Shown here: piece by piece, positions 1 to 7,625 of the stretch
Numbering within the stretch: position 1 is the stretch's first letter
Layout: each line of letters begins with the position of its first letter
NCBI GenBank assembly: GCA_016176605.1
Contig: JACOWW010000002.1
Coordinates: 250,846 to 314,845 of the forward strand
Source: Candidatus Saccharimonadota bacterium
Lineage (GTDB): Bacteria; Patescibacteriota; Saccharimonadia; Saccharimonadales; UBA10212
DNA: 64,000 nt
Direction: 5' to 3'
Program-made: the position numbers and the translations under genes
The notes under the pieces: model-generated
The model's database searches: none
Seen by the model: the letters and a program-made list of their open reading frames with translations, nothing else
What the model was told of the DNA's origin: nothing

Positions 1-279
1 ATCCATCTCGCCCAATGTGCGCTTATACAGCCCTCCAGGAAAGCCGCTGTGTCGATAGTAAGTCTTTTTAGCTGCCTTATTGCCCGACACGATTAAAGAG
101 TCGGCGTTGATAACAATTACGTAATCACCGGCGTCAATATGGTGGGTAAAGCTTGGTTTATCCTTACCTAGCAGCAGTCTAGCAGCCACGGTTGAAAGAC
201 GGCCTAGTGGTGTTTTGGAGGCATCTAAAACATGCCAAATACGAGTTATATCAGTTGGTTTAGCACTATAAGTCCTCAC
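1..279 (-). CDS. rplM: 50S ribosomal protein uL13 (N-terminal part, cut by window edge)
   Basis: The frame reads from a GTG at 279 to the window edge without a stop, giving the first 93 residues of uL13. The segments RIWHVLDASKTPLGRLST and HIDAGDYVIVINAD are typical of the family, which binds 23S rRNA early in 50S assembly. A GGAGGGAG Shine-Dalgarno lies 6 nt before the GTG. It is the last gene of the long minus-strand ribosomal operon visible here, and rpsI probably follows outside the window (inference from common synteny). It is missing from the ORF track because it is truncated. Confidence 0.93.
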   Translation of the reverse strand, partial: MRTYSAKPTDITRIWHVLDASKTPLGRLSTVAARLLLGKDKPSFTHHIDAGDYVIVINADSLIVSGNKAAKKTYYRHSGFPGGLYKRTLGEMD

Positions 280-296
280 AAGCTCCCTCCAGTCGC

Positions 297-376
297 AGAA
301 ACTAGAAAGTAGGAATTAGGGACTAGTATTCTTGCTAATTTCTGATTGCTAATTACTAATTTCTTAATGCGTAGCA
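297..376. repeat. Degenerate spacer repeat, CTAG/AATTAG type
   Basis: The gap between rplM and rplQ is built from words such as AACTAGAAA, GGAATTAG and GATTGCTAATTA. It ends at rplQ with the mini-hairpin AATGC-GTA-GCATT, which overlaps the rplQ stop codon. Confidence 0.7.
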
Positions 377-922
377 TTAGCGGTTGCCTCTCCTGCCTGT
401 GCGGCGGATAGCTCGGGTGATGGCCGTCTTAGCACTAATCTTCTGCTTGCCTTCACCGAGCGTTTTAACGGGTTTATCGGTAGTTTCTGGTTCTTTGGCT
501 TCAGCTGCCGATTTTTCAGCCTTTTTGACGGTCTTAGCTGCCTGTTTTGTAGCCTTTTTAGCTAAGTCGTCGACAAAGCTGACCTTAGCCATCTGGGCGT
601 TGTCACCACGGCGGGTAGTTGTACGAACAACCCGGAAATAACCGCTACTGCGGCTCCCGAGCTTTGGCGAAATTTCATCGACTAATTTATGGGCGGCTTC
701 CTTAGTGGAAAGAGCGCTGATAACCATGCGGCGGTTGTGCAGATCGCCTTTTTTAGCCTTTGTTATAAGTTTTTCAGTATACCTTGCCACTTCTTTAGCT
801 TTCGGCAAAGTTGTTTCGATCGATTCTCGCAAGACCAATGAATCTGCCAATGACTTTAGCAAGGCGCGGCGTTGGTCGCGCTCCCTACCGAATTTAGTTC
901 CTTTGTAGCCATGCCTATGCAT
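377..922 (-). CDS. rplQ: 50S ribosomal protein bL17 with long charged C-terminal tail
   Basis: The first ~115 residues (MHRHGYKGTKFGRERDQRRA start) are a standard bL17, a 50S protein near the peptide exit tunnel. The remaining ~65 residues form a Lys/Ala/Glu-rich tail (KKATKQAAKTVKKAEK), making the protein longer than the ~120-130 residues usual in bacteria. The ATG at 922 follows a Shine-Dalgarno hairpin. It lies directly downstream of rpoA, as in the classical alpha operon. Confidence 0.96.
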   Translation of the reverse strand: MHRHGYKGTKFGRERDQRRALLKSLADSLVLRESIETTLPKAKEVARYTEKLITKAKKGDLHNRRMVISALSTKEAAHKLVDEISPKLGSRSSGYFRVVRTTTRRGDNAQMAKVSFVDDLAKKATKQAAKTVKKAEKSAAEAKEPETTDKPVKTLGEGKQKISAKTAITRAIRRTGRRGNR

Positions 923-924
923 CA

Positions 925-939
925 GCGAACTCCGTTCGC
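925..939 (-). promoter_or_regulatory. Shine-Dalgarno hairpin of rplQ
   Basis: On the minus strand GCGAAC-GGA-GTTCGC forms a 6-bp stem with a triloop. The loop and first stem base make up the GGAG Shine-Dalgarno, and the ATG follows 2 nt after the hairpin. The identical hairpin precedes rpsK. Confidence 0.7.
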
Positions 940-1021
940 AGAAACTAGAAAATAGAAACTAGGAACTAGCATTTTTGCTAATTTCTGATTGCTAATTACT
1001 AATTGCTTAATGCGCAGCATT
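940..1021. repeat. Degenerate spacer repeat, CTAG/AATTAG type
   Basis: The rpoA-rplQ gap repeats the words of the rplM-rplQ gap almost line for line. It starts right after the rpoA stop with the mini-hairpin AATGC-TGC-GCATT (1009-1021). Confidence 0.7.
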
Positions 1022-1969
1022 TTAGAGTTCCAGTTCGGCCATTTTTTCTTTAACTTCGTCTAGTGCCTTGTTGCCAAAACCCTTTAGGTCGCGCAGTTCG
1101 GCTTCGCTAAGGCTTAGCAGATCCTTGATGGTCTGTATGTCATTGTTGATCAAAGCGTTGGTGGTGCGGGCGCTGAGATTCAAGTCTTCGATAGAGGTCA
1201 TGAGTTCAGCCGGTTCCTCGACTTCTTCGGCGCCTTCTGGTACAGATTCTGGTGTGCCAAGCGAGGCGCCGGCTTCGACTCTGGTCTGGCCAGCCAAAGC
1301 AGTGTATTGGTTAACCAAAATTGCCGCGGCTTCTTCAAAAGCTTCACGCGGCGTGATAGATCCGTCCGTTTCGACTGTGATCAAGAGTTTGTCGAGGTCG
1401 GTCATCTGGCCAACGCGGGTATTTTCGACCTTGTAACGAACGCGCAGCACTGGCGTGAACAGCGCATCAAGCATTATCATATCAGTTGATTTTTTACCTG
1501 TGGCTTGCTCCTCCAGAGCCCGGTAGCCACGGCCGGTTTCTACTAGCAGTTCAGCTTCAACCGAGTTTTTGGCGTCATCAATCGTGCAGATAACGTGGTT
1601 TGGATTAACGACTTCGACGTCGGCGCTAAGCTTCAAGTCTTTGGCTTTAACAAGACCTTTACCTTTTTTACTAAGACGGACGAATTGCGGTTCTTCACTA
1701 AAAACTTTAAAGCGAATACCCTTTAGATTTAACATAATAGTTACAACATCTTCTTTAACTCCCGGAATGGTAGTGAATTCGTGACTGACGCCTTCAATCC
1801 TAAAACCGGTAACGGCCGCCCCGGCGATACTAGAAAGCAACACCCGGCGCAGGCTGTTACCTAAAGTCATACCATAACCGGTGTGCAGCGGTTCAATAGC
1901 AAAAGTAGCACTAGTAGGGCTATGGTCAGTGATGGCGGCTAGCGTTGGGGCGTGGATTAGTTTACTCAT
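1022..1969 (-). CDS. rpoA: DNA-directed RNA polymerase subunit alpha
   Basis: This 315-residue protein has the usual alpha layout. The N-terminal dimerisation and assembly domain covers ~1-230 and includes the LRRVLLSSIAGAAVTG block. An acidic linker (PEGAEEVEEPAE) follows, then a C-terminal domain (~255-315). The C-terminal domain keeps the Arg and Asn of the DNA-contacting helix (SARTTNAL) and the second helix-hairpin element (GFGNKALDEV), so UP-element contacts are plausible. The Shine-Dalgarno is GAAAGG, 7 nt before ATG. It sits between rpsD and rplQ. Confidence 0.98.
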   Translation of the reverse strand: MSKLIHAPTLAAITDHSPTSATFAIEPLHTGYGMTLGNSLRRVLLSSIAGAAVTGFRIEGVSHEFTTIPGVKEDVVTIMLNLKGIRFKVFSEEPQFVRLSKKGKGLVKAKDLKLSADVEVVNPNHVICTIDDAKNSVEAELLVETGRGYRALEEQATGKKSTDMIMLDALFTPVLRVRYKVENTRVGQMTDLDKLLITVETDGSITPREAFEEAAAILVNQYTALAGQTRVEAGASLGTPESVPEGAEEVEEPAELMTSIEDLNLSARTTNALINNDIQTIKDLLSLSEAELRDLKGFGNKALDEVKEKMAELEL

Positions 1970-1993
1970 ATCTTAACCTTTCTCGTCGCATCC

Positions 1994-2611
1994 TTAGCGT
2001 GAGTAATACTCGACGATTAGTTGTTCTTTAATATCCGGCTCTGCGTCATCACGCGTCGGCAGACCGGTTACTTTAACTTGGAACTTCTTACGATTAACTT
2101 TTATCCAGGCCGGGGTAGACGTCGGGGCTGGACTTAGTTCATCAATCTGCTTGAAATATTCGGTATTCTTACCGTGGTCTCGCAGGGAGATTTCATCGCC
2201 AATACCAACGCGAATTGAGGGAATATCTGTGCGGCGACCATTGAGCTTAAAATGGCCATGAGTTACCAACTGGCGAGAGCCCTTGCGGGACACCGCAAAA
2301 CCGCTGCGGTAGATAACATTATCCAGACGTCTTTCCAGAAATTGCAGCAAAGTAGCCCCGGATTGGCCGCGGGTTCGGGTGGCCTCACTCATTAGTTTAG
2401 AAAACTGGCGCTCCAGCAGACCATACAGACGCTTAACTTTCTGTTTTTCGCGCAGCTGCAAAGCATATTGACTGGTTTTAGTACGCCGCCTATCGCTAGC
2501 TCCCTGGCCTGGTGGGGTAGTGCGTTTAACCAAAGCCTTATGGGCTTTGGGGTGCAGCGCATAACCTTCCCGGCGCGACCGTTTGACTATTGACTCAAGA
2601 TCCCGTGCCAC
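1994..2611 (-). CDS. rpsD: 30S ribosomal protein uS4
   Basis: uS4 is a primary 16S rRNA binder. The zinc-free form is seen here, with no Cys near the N-terminus (ARDLESIVKRSRREG). The S4 RNA-binding motif lies around 95-160 (LERRLDNVIYRSGFAVSRKG). The ORF track starts at 2635, but the GTG at 2611 is preferred: AAGGGAG lies 5 nt upstream, and the family begins M-A-R-x-L. The extra eight residues of the longer ORF are translated from the Shine-Dalgarno region. The product is 205 residues. Confidence 0.95.
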   Translation of the reverse strand: MARDLESIVKRSRREGYALHPKAHKALVKRTTPPGQGASDRRRTKTSQYALQLREKQKVKRLYGLLERQFSKLMSEATRTRGQSGATLLQFLERRLDNVIYRSGFAVSRKGSRQLVTHGHFKLNGRRTDIPSIRVGIGDEISLRDHGKNTEYFKQIDELSPAPTSTPAWIKVNRKKFQVKVTGLPTRDDAEPDIKEQLIVEYYSR

Positions 2612-2639
2612 AGACGCTCCCTTCGGTCGCTCCATTAGC

Positions 2640-2779
2640 TATTAACCATTGATCACAGATAACGGTAAACCCAGCACTTAGCTTAAGTATCTTAGAGACT
2701 CGAGCTAAGTGCTGGGTAAACAGATAACGCACGGTTAACGGTGAACGGATAACTGTAAACGGGAATGACGTAGTCATGT
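2640..2779. repeat. Degenerate spacer repeat, TAACGG/ACCATT type
   Basis: The rpsK-rpsD gap is made of ATAACGG, GTGAACGG and TTAACGG words with ACCATT words at the rpsD side. It begins after the rpsK stop with the mini-hairpin ATGAC-TAC-GTCAT and contains a 14-bp inverted repeat listed separately. Confidence 0.7.
2670..2716. repeat. Perfect 14-bp inverted repeat inside a spacer
   Basis: CCCAGCACTTAGCT pairs perfectly with AGCTAAGTGCTGGG across a 19-nt loop. The outer arm resembles the CCCCAGCACTAAATC family found at 11.8, 37.3, 47.1 and 51.6 kb, so this may be a distant member with a rebuilt loop. No U-tract follows on either strand. Confidence 0.75.
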
Positions 2780-3259
2780 TTAGTTTCTCTTGGCTTTTCG
2801 TGGACGGGCACCGCCATGGGCTACGGCGGTTTTATCCTTAATGCTATCGACATTGATCCGCTGGGCCATCAAGGTCCTAATTGCCGCTTCGCGACCTAGC
2901 CCAACACCTTTTACGAAGACCTCGACTTTAGATAGCCCAAAAGTTTTCGCCATTTCGATAGCCTTCTCGGCTGCTACCTGGGCCGCATAGGCCGTCCCTT
3001 TTTTAGAGCCCCGAAAACCAGTACTTCCAGCGCTAGCTGTCGACAAGGTGTTCCCCTTTTCGTCTGTTACAGTCACGATTGTATTGTTAAAGGTTGCCAA
3101 AAGATGTACTTGGCCACGGCTAATATTGCGCTTGGCCTTTTTTCGCTTTGATGGTTTTGGCTTAGCTGCAAGTTCCGGATGCGAATCAACAGCCACCTCA
3201 TCCGTTTGCTTGGTCGCAACCTCTTTTTTGTCCGATGTTAATACTTTTTCTTCAGCCAT
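2780..3259 (-). CDS. rpsK: 30S ribosomal protein uS11 with N-terminal extension
   Basis: The uS11 core (from RGQVHLLATFNNTIVTVTD to the end) binds the 16S platform near the decoding site. About 45 extra residues at the N-terminus are acidic and then Lys-rich, making 159 residues against ~130 in most bacteria. The ATG at 3259 lies 3 nt after a Shine-Dalgarno hairpin, which supports the long start. Alpha-operon neighbours rpsM and rpsD flank it. Confidence 0.96.
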   Translation of the reverse strand: MAEEKVLTSDKKEVATKQTDEVAVDSHPELAAKPKPSKRKKAKRNISRGQVHLLATFNNTIVTVTDEKGNTLSTASAGSTGFRGSKKGTAYAAQVAAEKAIEMAKTFGLSKVEVFVKGVGLGREAAIRTLMAQRINVDSIKDKTAVAHGGARPRKAKRN

Positions 3260-3262
3260 TAA

Positions 3263-3277
3263 GCGAACTCCGTTCGC
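3263..3277 (-). promoter_or_regulatory. Shine-Dalgarno hairpin of rpsK
   Basis: The sequence is identical to the rplQ element: GCGAAC-GGA-GTTCGC, with the GGAG at the tip. Confidence 0.7.
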
Positions 3278-3280
3278 AGA

Positions 3281-3365
3281 GTTATGAGATATGAGTTATG
3301 AGATATGAGAAGATACTCTTGTCTCTTAACTCTTAACTCGTGTCTCTTAAAAATGTAAGCATTTT
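3281..3365. repeat. Degenerate spacer repeat, GAGTTATGAGA type
   Basis: The rpsM-rpsK gap has its own word set (GAGATATGAGTTAT, CTCTTAACT). The two halves are roughly complementary, so the gap could fold on itself. The rpsM side carries the mini-hairpin AAAAATG-CTTA-CATTTTT on the minus strand. Confidence 0.65.
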
Positions 3366-3752
3366 TCATGTTTTGGCCGCTACCTTCTTAGCCGTACCGC
3401 CCACAGTTACTTTTTTGCCGCGCTTGGTGCGGGCATTGGTTCGCGTACGTTGGCCTCGGACCGGCAAATTAGCCTTGTGGCGCAGGCCGCGATAGGCGTT
3501 TATATCTTTCAAGCGTTTGATATTGCCAGTTACGACTCTTTGCAGCTCACCCTCGATGACATAATTGTTGGTAATAATATCCTGCAAGCGTGATATTTCG
3601 GCGTCAGTCAAGTCTTTGACTCTTACGGTGGGCTCAACTTTCGCGTCGTTGATAATATTGTTACTAATTTTAGGACCGATCCCATAAATGTAAGTCAGAG
3701 CTACATGGACCTGCTTATTATCCGGGATATTTACACCAGATAACCTAGCCAC
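3366..3752 (-). CDS. rpsM: 30S ribosomal protein uS13
   Basis: uS13 sits at the head of the 30S and contacts the P-site tRNA and the 50S bridge. The helix-two-turn-helix segment IYGIGPKISNNI and the basic C-terminus (RGQRTRTNARTKRGKK) are present. The track start at 3788 is replaced by GTG 3752, because AGAGAGG lies 5 nt upstream and the family starts M-A-R-x-x-GVNIP. The longer frame would translate part of the 39-bp repeat hairpin. The product is 128 residues. Confidence 0.95.
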   Translation of the reverse strand: MARLSGVNIPDNKQVHVALTYIYGIGPKISNNIINDAKVEPTVRVKDLTDAEISRLQDIITNNYVIEGELQRVVTGNIKRLKDINAYRGLRHKANLPVRGQRTRTNARTKRGKKVTVGGTAKKVAAKT

Positions 3753-3763
3753 AGCGACCTCTC

Positions 3764-3802
3764 TTCGAGTCTGAGCCTGAGGGCTCATCCCTCAGAGTCG
3801 AA
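3764..3802. repeat. 39-bp palindromic repeat, copy 1
   Basis: The element starts TTCGAGTCTGAGCC and ends CAGAGTCGAA. It can form a hairpin through CTGAGGG/CCCTCAG. An identical copy in the opposite orientation lies at 22712-22750. Here it sits just upstream of the rpsM Shine-Dalgarno. Confidence 0.85.
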
Positions 3803-3862
3803 TGACCGGTCGCAGTTAACTGATAACTGATAACTGATAACTGGAGTGGCTTTGTCACGACC
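3803..3862. repeat. Tandem AACTGATAACTG spacer
   Basis: The rpmJ-rpsM gap holds three near-perfect tandem copies of AACTGATAACTG. It is bounded at the rpmJ side by GTGACAAAGCCACTCC, which resembles the ATGAC-TAC-GTCAT-TCC mini-hairpin seen after other genes. Confidence 0.65.
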
Positions 3863-3979
3863 CTAGCCTTGCCTCTGCTTGTGCTTAGGTTTTTTTTTGT
3901 TAATAACATAAACCCGGCCTTTACGGCGGACTATCTTATCGTCAGGACTAATTTTTTTGACGCTAGCACGCACTTTCAT
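3863..3979 (-). CDS. rpmJ: 50S ribosomal protein bL36, zinc-free form
   Basis: This 38-residue ORF is too short for the track. It begins MKVRASVKK and ends PKHKQRQG, which is diagnostic of bL36. None of the Cys/His zinc ligands remain: the CxxC positions read ISPDD and the third Cys position reads VINKK. It is therefore the C-minus form. The ATG at 3979 is preceded by GGAGG at 9 nt. The gene lies between infA and rpsM, as in many bacteria. Confidence 0.95.
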   Translation of the reverse strand: MKVRASVKKISPDDKIVRRKGRVYVINKKKPKHKQRQG

Positions 3980-4014
3980 GCGGATCATCCTCCTTGCAAG
4001 AGTGGTGACACACT

Positions 4015-4036
4015 GCCTGCCTGCCGGCAGGCAGGC
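4015..4036. terminator. Perfect 22-nt GC-rich palindrome between infA and rpmJ
   Basis: GCCTGCCTGCC followed by its exact reverse complement can form an 11-bp stem. No U-tract follows on the minus strand, so termination is unproven. A related CCTGCC/GGCAGG palindrome lies inside nusA (61.76 kb), which suggests a small dispersed element rather than a dedicated terminator. Confidence 0.5.
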
Positions 4037-4041
4037 TTAAT

Positions 4042-4263
4042 TTAATTTTCGCGGTAGGTTATCCGACCCTTCGTCAGATCGTAAGGTGTCAATTCAACCT
4101 TGACGCGGTCGCCCGGAACGAGGCGAATATAATTCTTGCGCATCTTTCCGGCAACGTGAGCTATAATTATATGGCCGTTTTCGAGCTCGACTCGAAACTG
4201 CGTCCCCGGCAGAGCCTCAACGACTGTGCCGACGAGTTCGATTACCTCTTTTTCACGAGCCAT
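4042..4263 (-). CDS. infA: Translation initiation factor IF-1
   Basis: This 73-residue single OB-fold protein occupies the 30S A site during initiation. [42 protein letters not shown] matches the family along its length. It lies directly between secY and rpmJ. In many bacteria adk and map separate secY from infA, and neither is present here. Confidence 0.97.
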   Translation of the reverse strand: MAREKEVIELVGTVVEALPGTQFRVELENGHIIIAHVAGKMRKNYIRLVPGDRVKVELTPYDLTKGRITYREN

Positions 4264-4310
4264 AAATATAACTTGGGCATCTTAGCAAACTTTACACCGT
4301 CTGTAAACAG

Positions 4311-5840
4311 TTATTTTTTCCGTAGCCTTGGCCTTGGGATAAACCGCAGTCGGCTGGCCCCCATTGCCGCCGTTCCAGCCGGCCCAGGTTCATAAAAATA
4401 TTCGGGTTGTTCGTACTGGTCATAGGTAATCATCATGGCCCGTGATTCAACCTTGCGCAGTGTTTCCAAAGACACCGAGACCAAGATTAAAATACTGGTG
4501 CCGCCGATACCCAGGGCAATATTGGGGTCAATCCATCTGGAAGCCACTATCGGCAAAACAGCCAGCAGACCAAGGGCTATAGCGCCGAAAAATGTCAGCC
4601 GGTTCACAGTCTTGCTTAAGTACTTTTCAGTCTGCTTACCGGATCTTATGTTAGCTAAAAAGCCGCCTTGTTTTTGCAGATTTTCGGCGATCTCTTTGGA
4701 GTTAAAGGTTACGCTGGTATAAAAAAACGTAAAAATGAAAACCAAGAAGAAATAGGTCGCGGGATAAATCCAGGGCTTCCAGCCGCCGGCAGCGAAAGAA
4801 GCAGCAGAGGGGTTTTGGAATAGCTCAGAAAGCAGGACGCCAAACCTATCCCAGCCGCTTTGAGCTAAATAGGCAACCCCCTGGCCGTGGGTTATAAGCT
4901 GGCCGGCGAAACTAGGTACGGACAAGAACGCCACGGCAAAGATGATTGGGATAACTCCGGCGGTAATCAGCTTGACGGGTAATGTCGTCGTTACACCACC
5001 GTAAGTACGATTTCCCTGAACCCGTTTAGCATAATTTACCGTTAGCTTACGCGAGGCCTCATTGAGCTTGACAACAGCCCAAGTAACAAAAATGGCAGAC
5101 AGCGCAATCGCGCCAAAAATAATCAAACCATGCTTGCTAAAATCACGGCCCGCTAGATGCAGTTTGTCGCTTTGGGCAATCGTCGTGTTCCACGCCGCGC
5201 TGTGCCACAGTTGGGACAATATAGCCGGTAAACTAGCTACGATACCTACTGTTATAAGCAGTGAGATACCATTGCCCACAGACCGTTCGGTGATCAGTTC
5301 GCCAAGCCACATTAATATCATCGAACCAGCCGTCAAGGCTGAAATCATTAAGAACCATTCACCAGACGAAGTATTAGCCGTTATATCACCCAGGCCCCCG
5401 ATGCTCCTGGCCTGCTCACGGATAAGGTATATCAGGCCAATTGATTGGATTATGGCCAGAGGGAAGGTCAGCAGGCGGGTGTATTGGTTTATTTTTTTGC
5501 GGCCAAACTCGCCTTCCTTATTCATCGCTTCAAACTTCGGTATGGCTTTGGTCATTAGCTGCATGATGATAGAAGCATTAATGTACGGACCCAGTCCAAC
5601 CAGCATGACGGAAAAATTAGCCAGCGCTCCGCCGGATATGACATTCAAAAAACCAAGTAATTGGTTATTACCAGTTTGGGTATAAAGGTTTTCAAGTATT
5701 TGCCTTAGTGTTTGCGGGTCGCCTAACGGCACAGGGATGTGGGCCAGTATACGAAACACTAAAAGCATGCCAAGAACAGCCAAGATGCGCTTTCGCATCT
5801 CGCTATGTCCAAGTGATTTGACGATTATTCCCCAGTTCAT
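4311..5840 (-). CDS. secY: Protein translocase subunit SecY
   Basis: This is the central channel of the Sec translocon in the inner membrane. The 509-residue protein has the ten hydrophobic segments of SecY. The first is near 20-40 (ILAVLGMLLVFRILAHIPVPLG), the plug region follows (LGFLNVISGGALANFSVM), and the cytosolic loops lie around 260 and 380 (TSVTFNSKEIAENLQKQGGF). The C-terminal tail runs past the last helix and ends RFIPRPRLRKK. It follows rplO, as in the spc operon. A GGAG precedes the ATG. Confidence 0.97.
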   Translation of the reverse strand: MNWGIIVKSLGHSEMRKRILAVLGMLLVFRILAHIPVPLGDPQTLRQILENLYTQTGNNQLLGFLNVISGGALANFSVMLVGLGPYINASIIMQLMTKAIPKFEAMNKEGEFGRKKINQYTRLLTFPLAIIQSIGLIYLIREQARSIGGLGDITANTSSGEWFLMISALTAGSMILMWLGELITERSVGNGISLLITVGIVASLPAILSQLWHSAAWNTTIAQSDKLHLAGRDFSKHGLIIFGAIALSAIFVTWAVVKLNEASRKLTVNYAKRVQGNRTYGGVTTTLPVKLITAGVIPIIFAVAFLSVPSFAGQLITHGQGVAYLAQSGWDRFGVLLSELFQNPSAASFAAGGWKPWIYPATYFFLVFIFTFFYTSVTFNSKEIAENLQKQGGFLANIRSGKQTEKYLSKTVNRLTFFGAIALGLLAVLPIVASRWIDPNIALGIGGTSILILVSVSLETLRKVESRAMMITYDQYEQPEYFYEPGPAGTAAMGASRLRFIPRPRLRKK

Positions 5841-5943
5841 GCTGCTCCGCCGTATAAGACACCCCGCATCGCGGGTTTCCTATCGCGCCGGGCGCGGAAT
5901 GAATCCGACGCTCGGGCTACCTTCCCGAGGAATGTACCTAGTC

Positions 5944-6423
5944 TCATGTATTTATTTTATCATCCGTTTTTTTGGCGCTGCGCCTAAGCCGCTCAACCCT
6001 GACAAAGCTACCCCCGGCTTTTTCAACGGCAGCAATTGCCGATGAGCTGGCGGCCTGAAGTTTAACCTGCTTTTTAGCAGTTATTTCACCTCTTAAGATG
6101 AGTTTAACGAAATTATGTGGGCTACTTATGAGGCCGGCTTCAAACAAAGCGACAGTGTCTATGGCGACCTTTTTAATCTGATTAAGCTGTCCAGTGTAGA
6201 CCAATTCACTTTTGGGGCGGTGGCTCTTGAAGCCGCGGGCTTTGGGCAAGCGCATATAAAGGGGCATCTGGCCGCCTTCAAAACCCGGCCGAACACCGCC
6301 GCTCTTGCGCGAACCTTGGCCTTTGGTGCCCCGGCCGGCGGTCTTTCCCCGGCCAGCAGCAATACCCCGCCCCTTACGTGTAGGCCTGGTTTGTCTGGCC
6401 ACCTTTAGTCCGTTAAATTTCAT
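5944..6423 (-). CDS. rplO: 50S ribosomal protein uL15
   Basis: uL15 organises 23S rRNA in the 50S core. The Gly/Arg-rich N-terminal extension (RKGRGIAAGRGKTAGRGTKGQGSRKSG) and the GFEGGQMPLYMRLPK block are diagnostic. The start ATG overlaps the rpsE stop in an ATGA, giving translational coupling. No rpmD (uL30) lies between rpsE and rplO, the usual CPR arrangement. Confidence 0.96.
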   Translation of the reverse strand: MKFNGLKVARQTRPTRKGRGIAAGRGKTAGRGTKGQGSRKSGGVRPGFEGGQMPLYMRLPKARGFKSHRPKSELVYTGQLNQIKKVAIDTVALFEAGLISSPHNFVKLILRGEITAKKQVKLQAASSSAIAAVEKAGGSFVRVERLRRSAKKTDDKINT

Positions 6424-7094
6424 TTCTGGCCTCCGGCCCTAGCTGATAGCTTAGAGTCCTCAGCTGTTAGCTTCTTCGTAATTTTCTTTTTTGCTCTTAG
6501 CTCCCCGCTCTCAGCTCTTAGCTTTGTTGTGACCCATTGGCTGGCGGGAGCCATGCTCATAAGAGCATCTAGCGTGGCGTAGGCCATATTCAGGCGGTTA
6601 GACGAACCGTGTGATTTAGATAGGGCGTTTTCAATGCCGGCTACTTCTAAAACTGTACGGACTACACCGCCAGCGATCAAACCGGTACCCGGTGCGGCCG
6701 GCAGAATCACTATCCGAGCACCGCTGACTTTAGCTACCACTTCGTGCGTTAATGTACCCTTGTGGATCGGCAGTTTAATAAGGTGTTTTTTAGCGACTTC
6801 AGTGGCTTTTGTGACGGCGGCCGTGACGTCAGCGCCCTTGCTAACACCAACGCCTACCTGTCCTTTATGGTCACCAACTATAACCAGCGCTTGGAAGCGG
6901 AAGCGGCGGCCGCCTTTAACAACACGAGCCACACGGTTAACGAATACTACCCGCTCGTCAAACTCCTTAGGCTCCATAGGACCTCGGTCGTCTCTTGGAC
7001 GACGGCCATAGCCTTGCCCGCTAGGTCGGCCAGGTTGAACCGACCGTGGTGGCGCAGTCTTAGTTGATGGGGTAACTACATTTTCATCTGCCAT
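6420..7094 (-). CDS. rpsE: 30S ribosomal protein uS5 with repeat-derived C-terminus
   Basis: uS5 helps decoding fidelity. The double-stranded-RNA-binding-like N-domain (VVFVNRVARVVKGGRRFRF) and the C-domain (GTGLIAGGVVRTVLEVAG) are intact, after an extra disordered N-terminus of ~45 residues. The last ~30 residues (LRAESGELRAKKKITKK...LSARAGG) are encoded by AGCTGAGAGCT-type words like those of the spacers, so repeat DNA appears to have become coding. The ATG at 7094 is chosen over GTG 7097 because AAGGGAG lies 6 nt upstream. Confidence 0.95.
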   Translation of the reverse strand: MADENVVTPSTKTAPPRSVQPGRPSGQGYGRRPRDDRGPMEPKEFDERVVFVNRVARVVKGGRRFRFQALVIVGDHKGQVGVGVSKGADVTAAVTKATEVAKKHLIKLPIHKGTLTHEVVAKVSGARIVILPAAPGTGLIAGGVVRTVLEVAGIENALSKSHGSSNRLNMAYATLDALMSMAPASQWVTTKLRAESGELRAKKKITKKLTAEDSKLSARAGGQK

Positions 7095-7115
7095 CACACG
7101 CTCCCTTCGGTCGCT

Positions 7116-7196
7116 CCAGAAACTAGAAAATAGGAACTAGAAAATAGTATTGCTAATTCCTGATTGCTAATTCCTGATCGCTTAATGCGTAGCATT
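7116..7196. repeat. Degenerate spacer repeat, CTAG/AATTCCTGATTG type
   Basis: The rplR-rpsE gap uses AACTAGAAAATAGG and TGCTAATTCCTGATTG words. It carries AATGC-TAC-GCATT directly after the rplR stop on the minus strand. Confidence 0.7.
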
Positions 7197-7550
7197 TTAG
7201 AACTTCAATCCGCCAGCGCGTGCAGTGTCCGCTAGGCTCTTAATTCGCCCGTGATACTTTTTAGGCCCCCTATCAAATACGACTTCGCTGACTTTAGCCT
7301 GCTTGGCTTTTTTAGCTATATCCTCGCCTACTAATGAAGCCTTGGTCGTCATATTACCATCAGCTCCTTTACCTACGCTCGAGGCATAGGAGAGCGTCTG
7401 GCCAGTGCTGTCATCGATAATCTGAGCCGTGACATGCATATTAGAGATATGCACCGTTAACCGAGGCCGCTGCTTTGTACCACTTAGCCTAGCGCGAACA
7501 CGGTGGGCGCGGCGCTTGGAACTTTGGGTCTTGTGAATTAATCTATCCAT
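7197..7550 (-). CDS. rplR: 50S ribosomal protein uL18
   Basis: uL18 binds 5S rRNA with uL5. The N-terminal basic stretch (SSKRRAHRVRARLSG), RPRLTVHISNMHVTAQIIDD and the closing DRGPKKYHGRIKSLADTARAGGLKF match the family. The ATG at 7550 is preferred over GTG 7553, since CCGGAG lies about 8 nt upstream. The product is 117 residues. It lies in standard spc order after rplF. Confidence 0.96.
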   Translation of the reverse strand: MDRLIHKTQSSKRRAHRVRARLSGTKQRPRLTVHISNMHVTAQIIDDSTGQTLSYASSVGKGADGNMTTKASLVGEDIAKKAKQAKVSEVVFDRGPKKYHGRIKSLADTARAGGLKF

Positions 7551-7625
7551 CACACAATCTCCGGTTGCAGCAAAATGTAAAAAGTAAATGGCAAAATGGT
7601 ATGACTTTGTTGCAGCCGCTTATGC

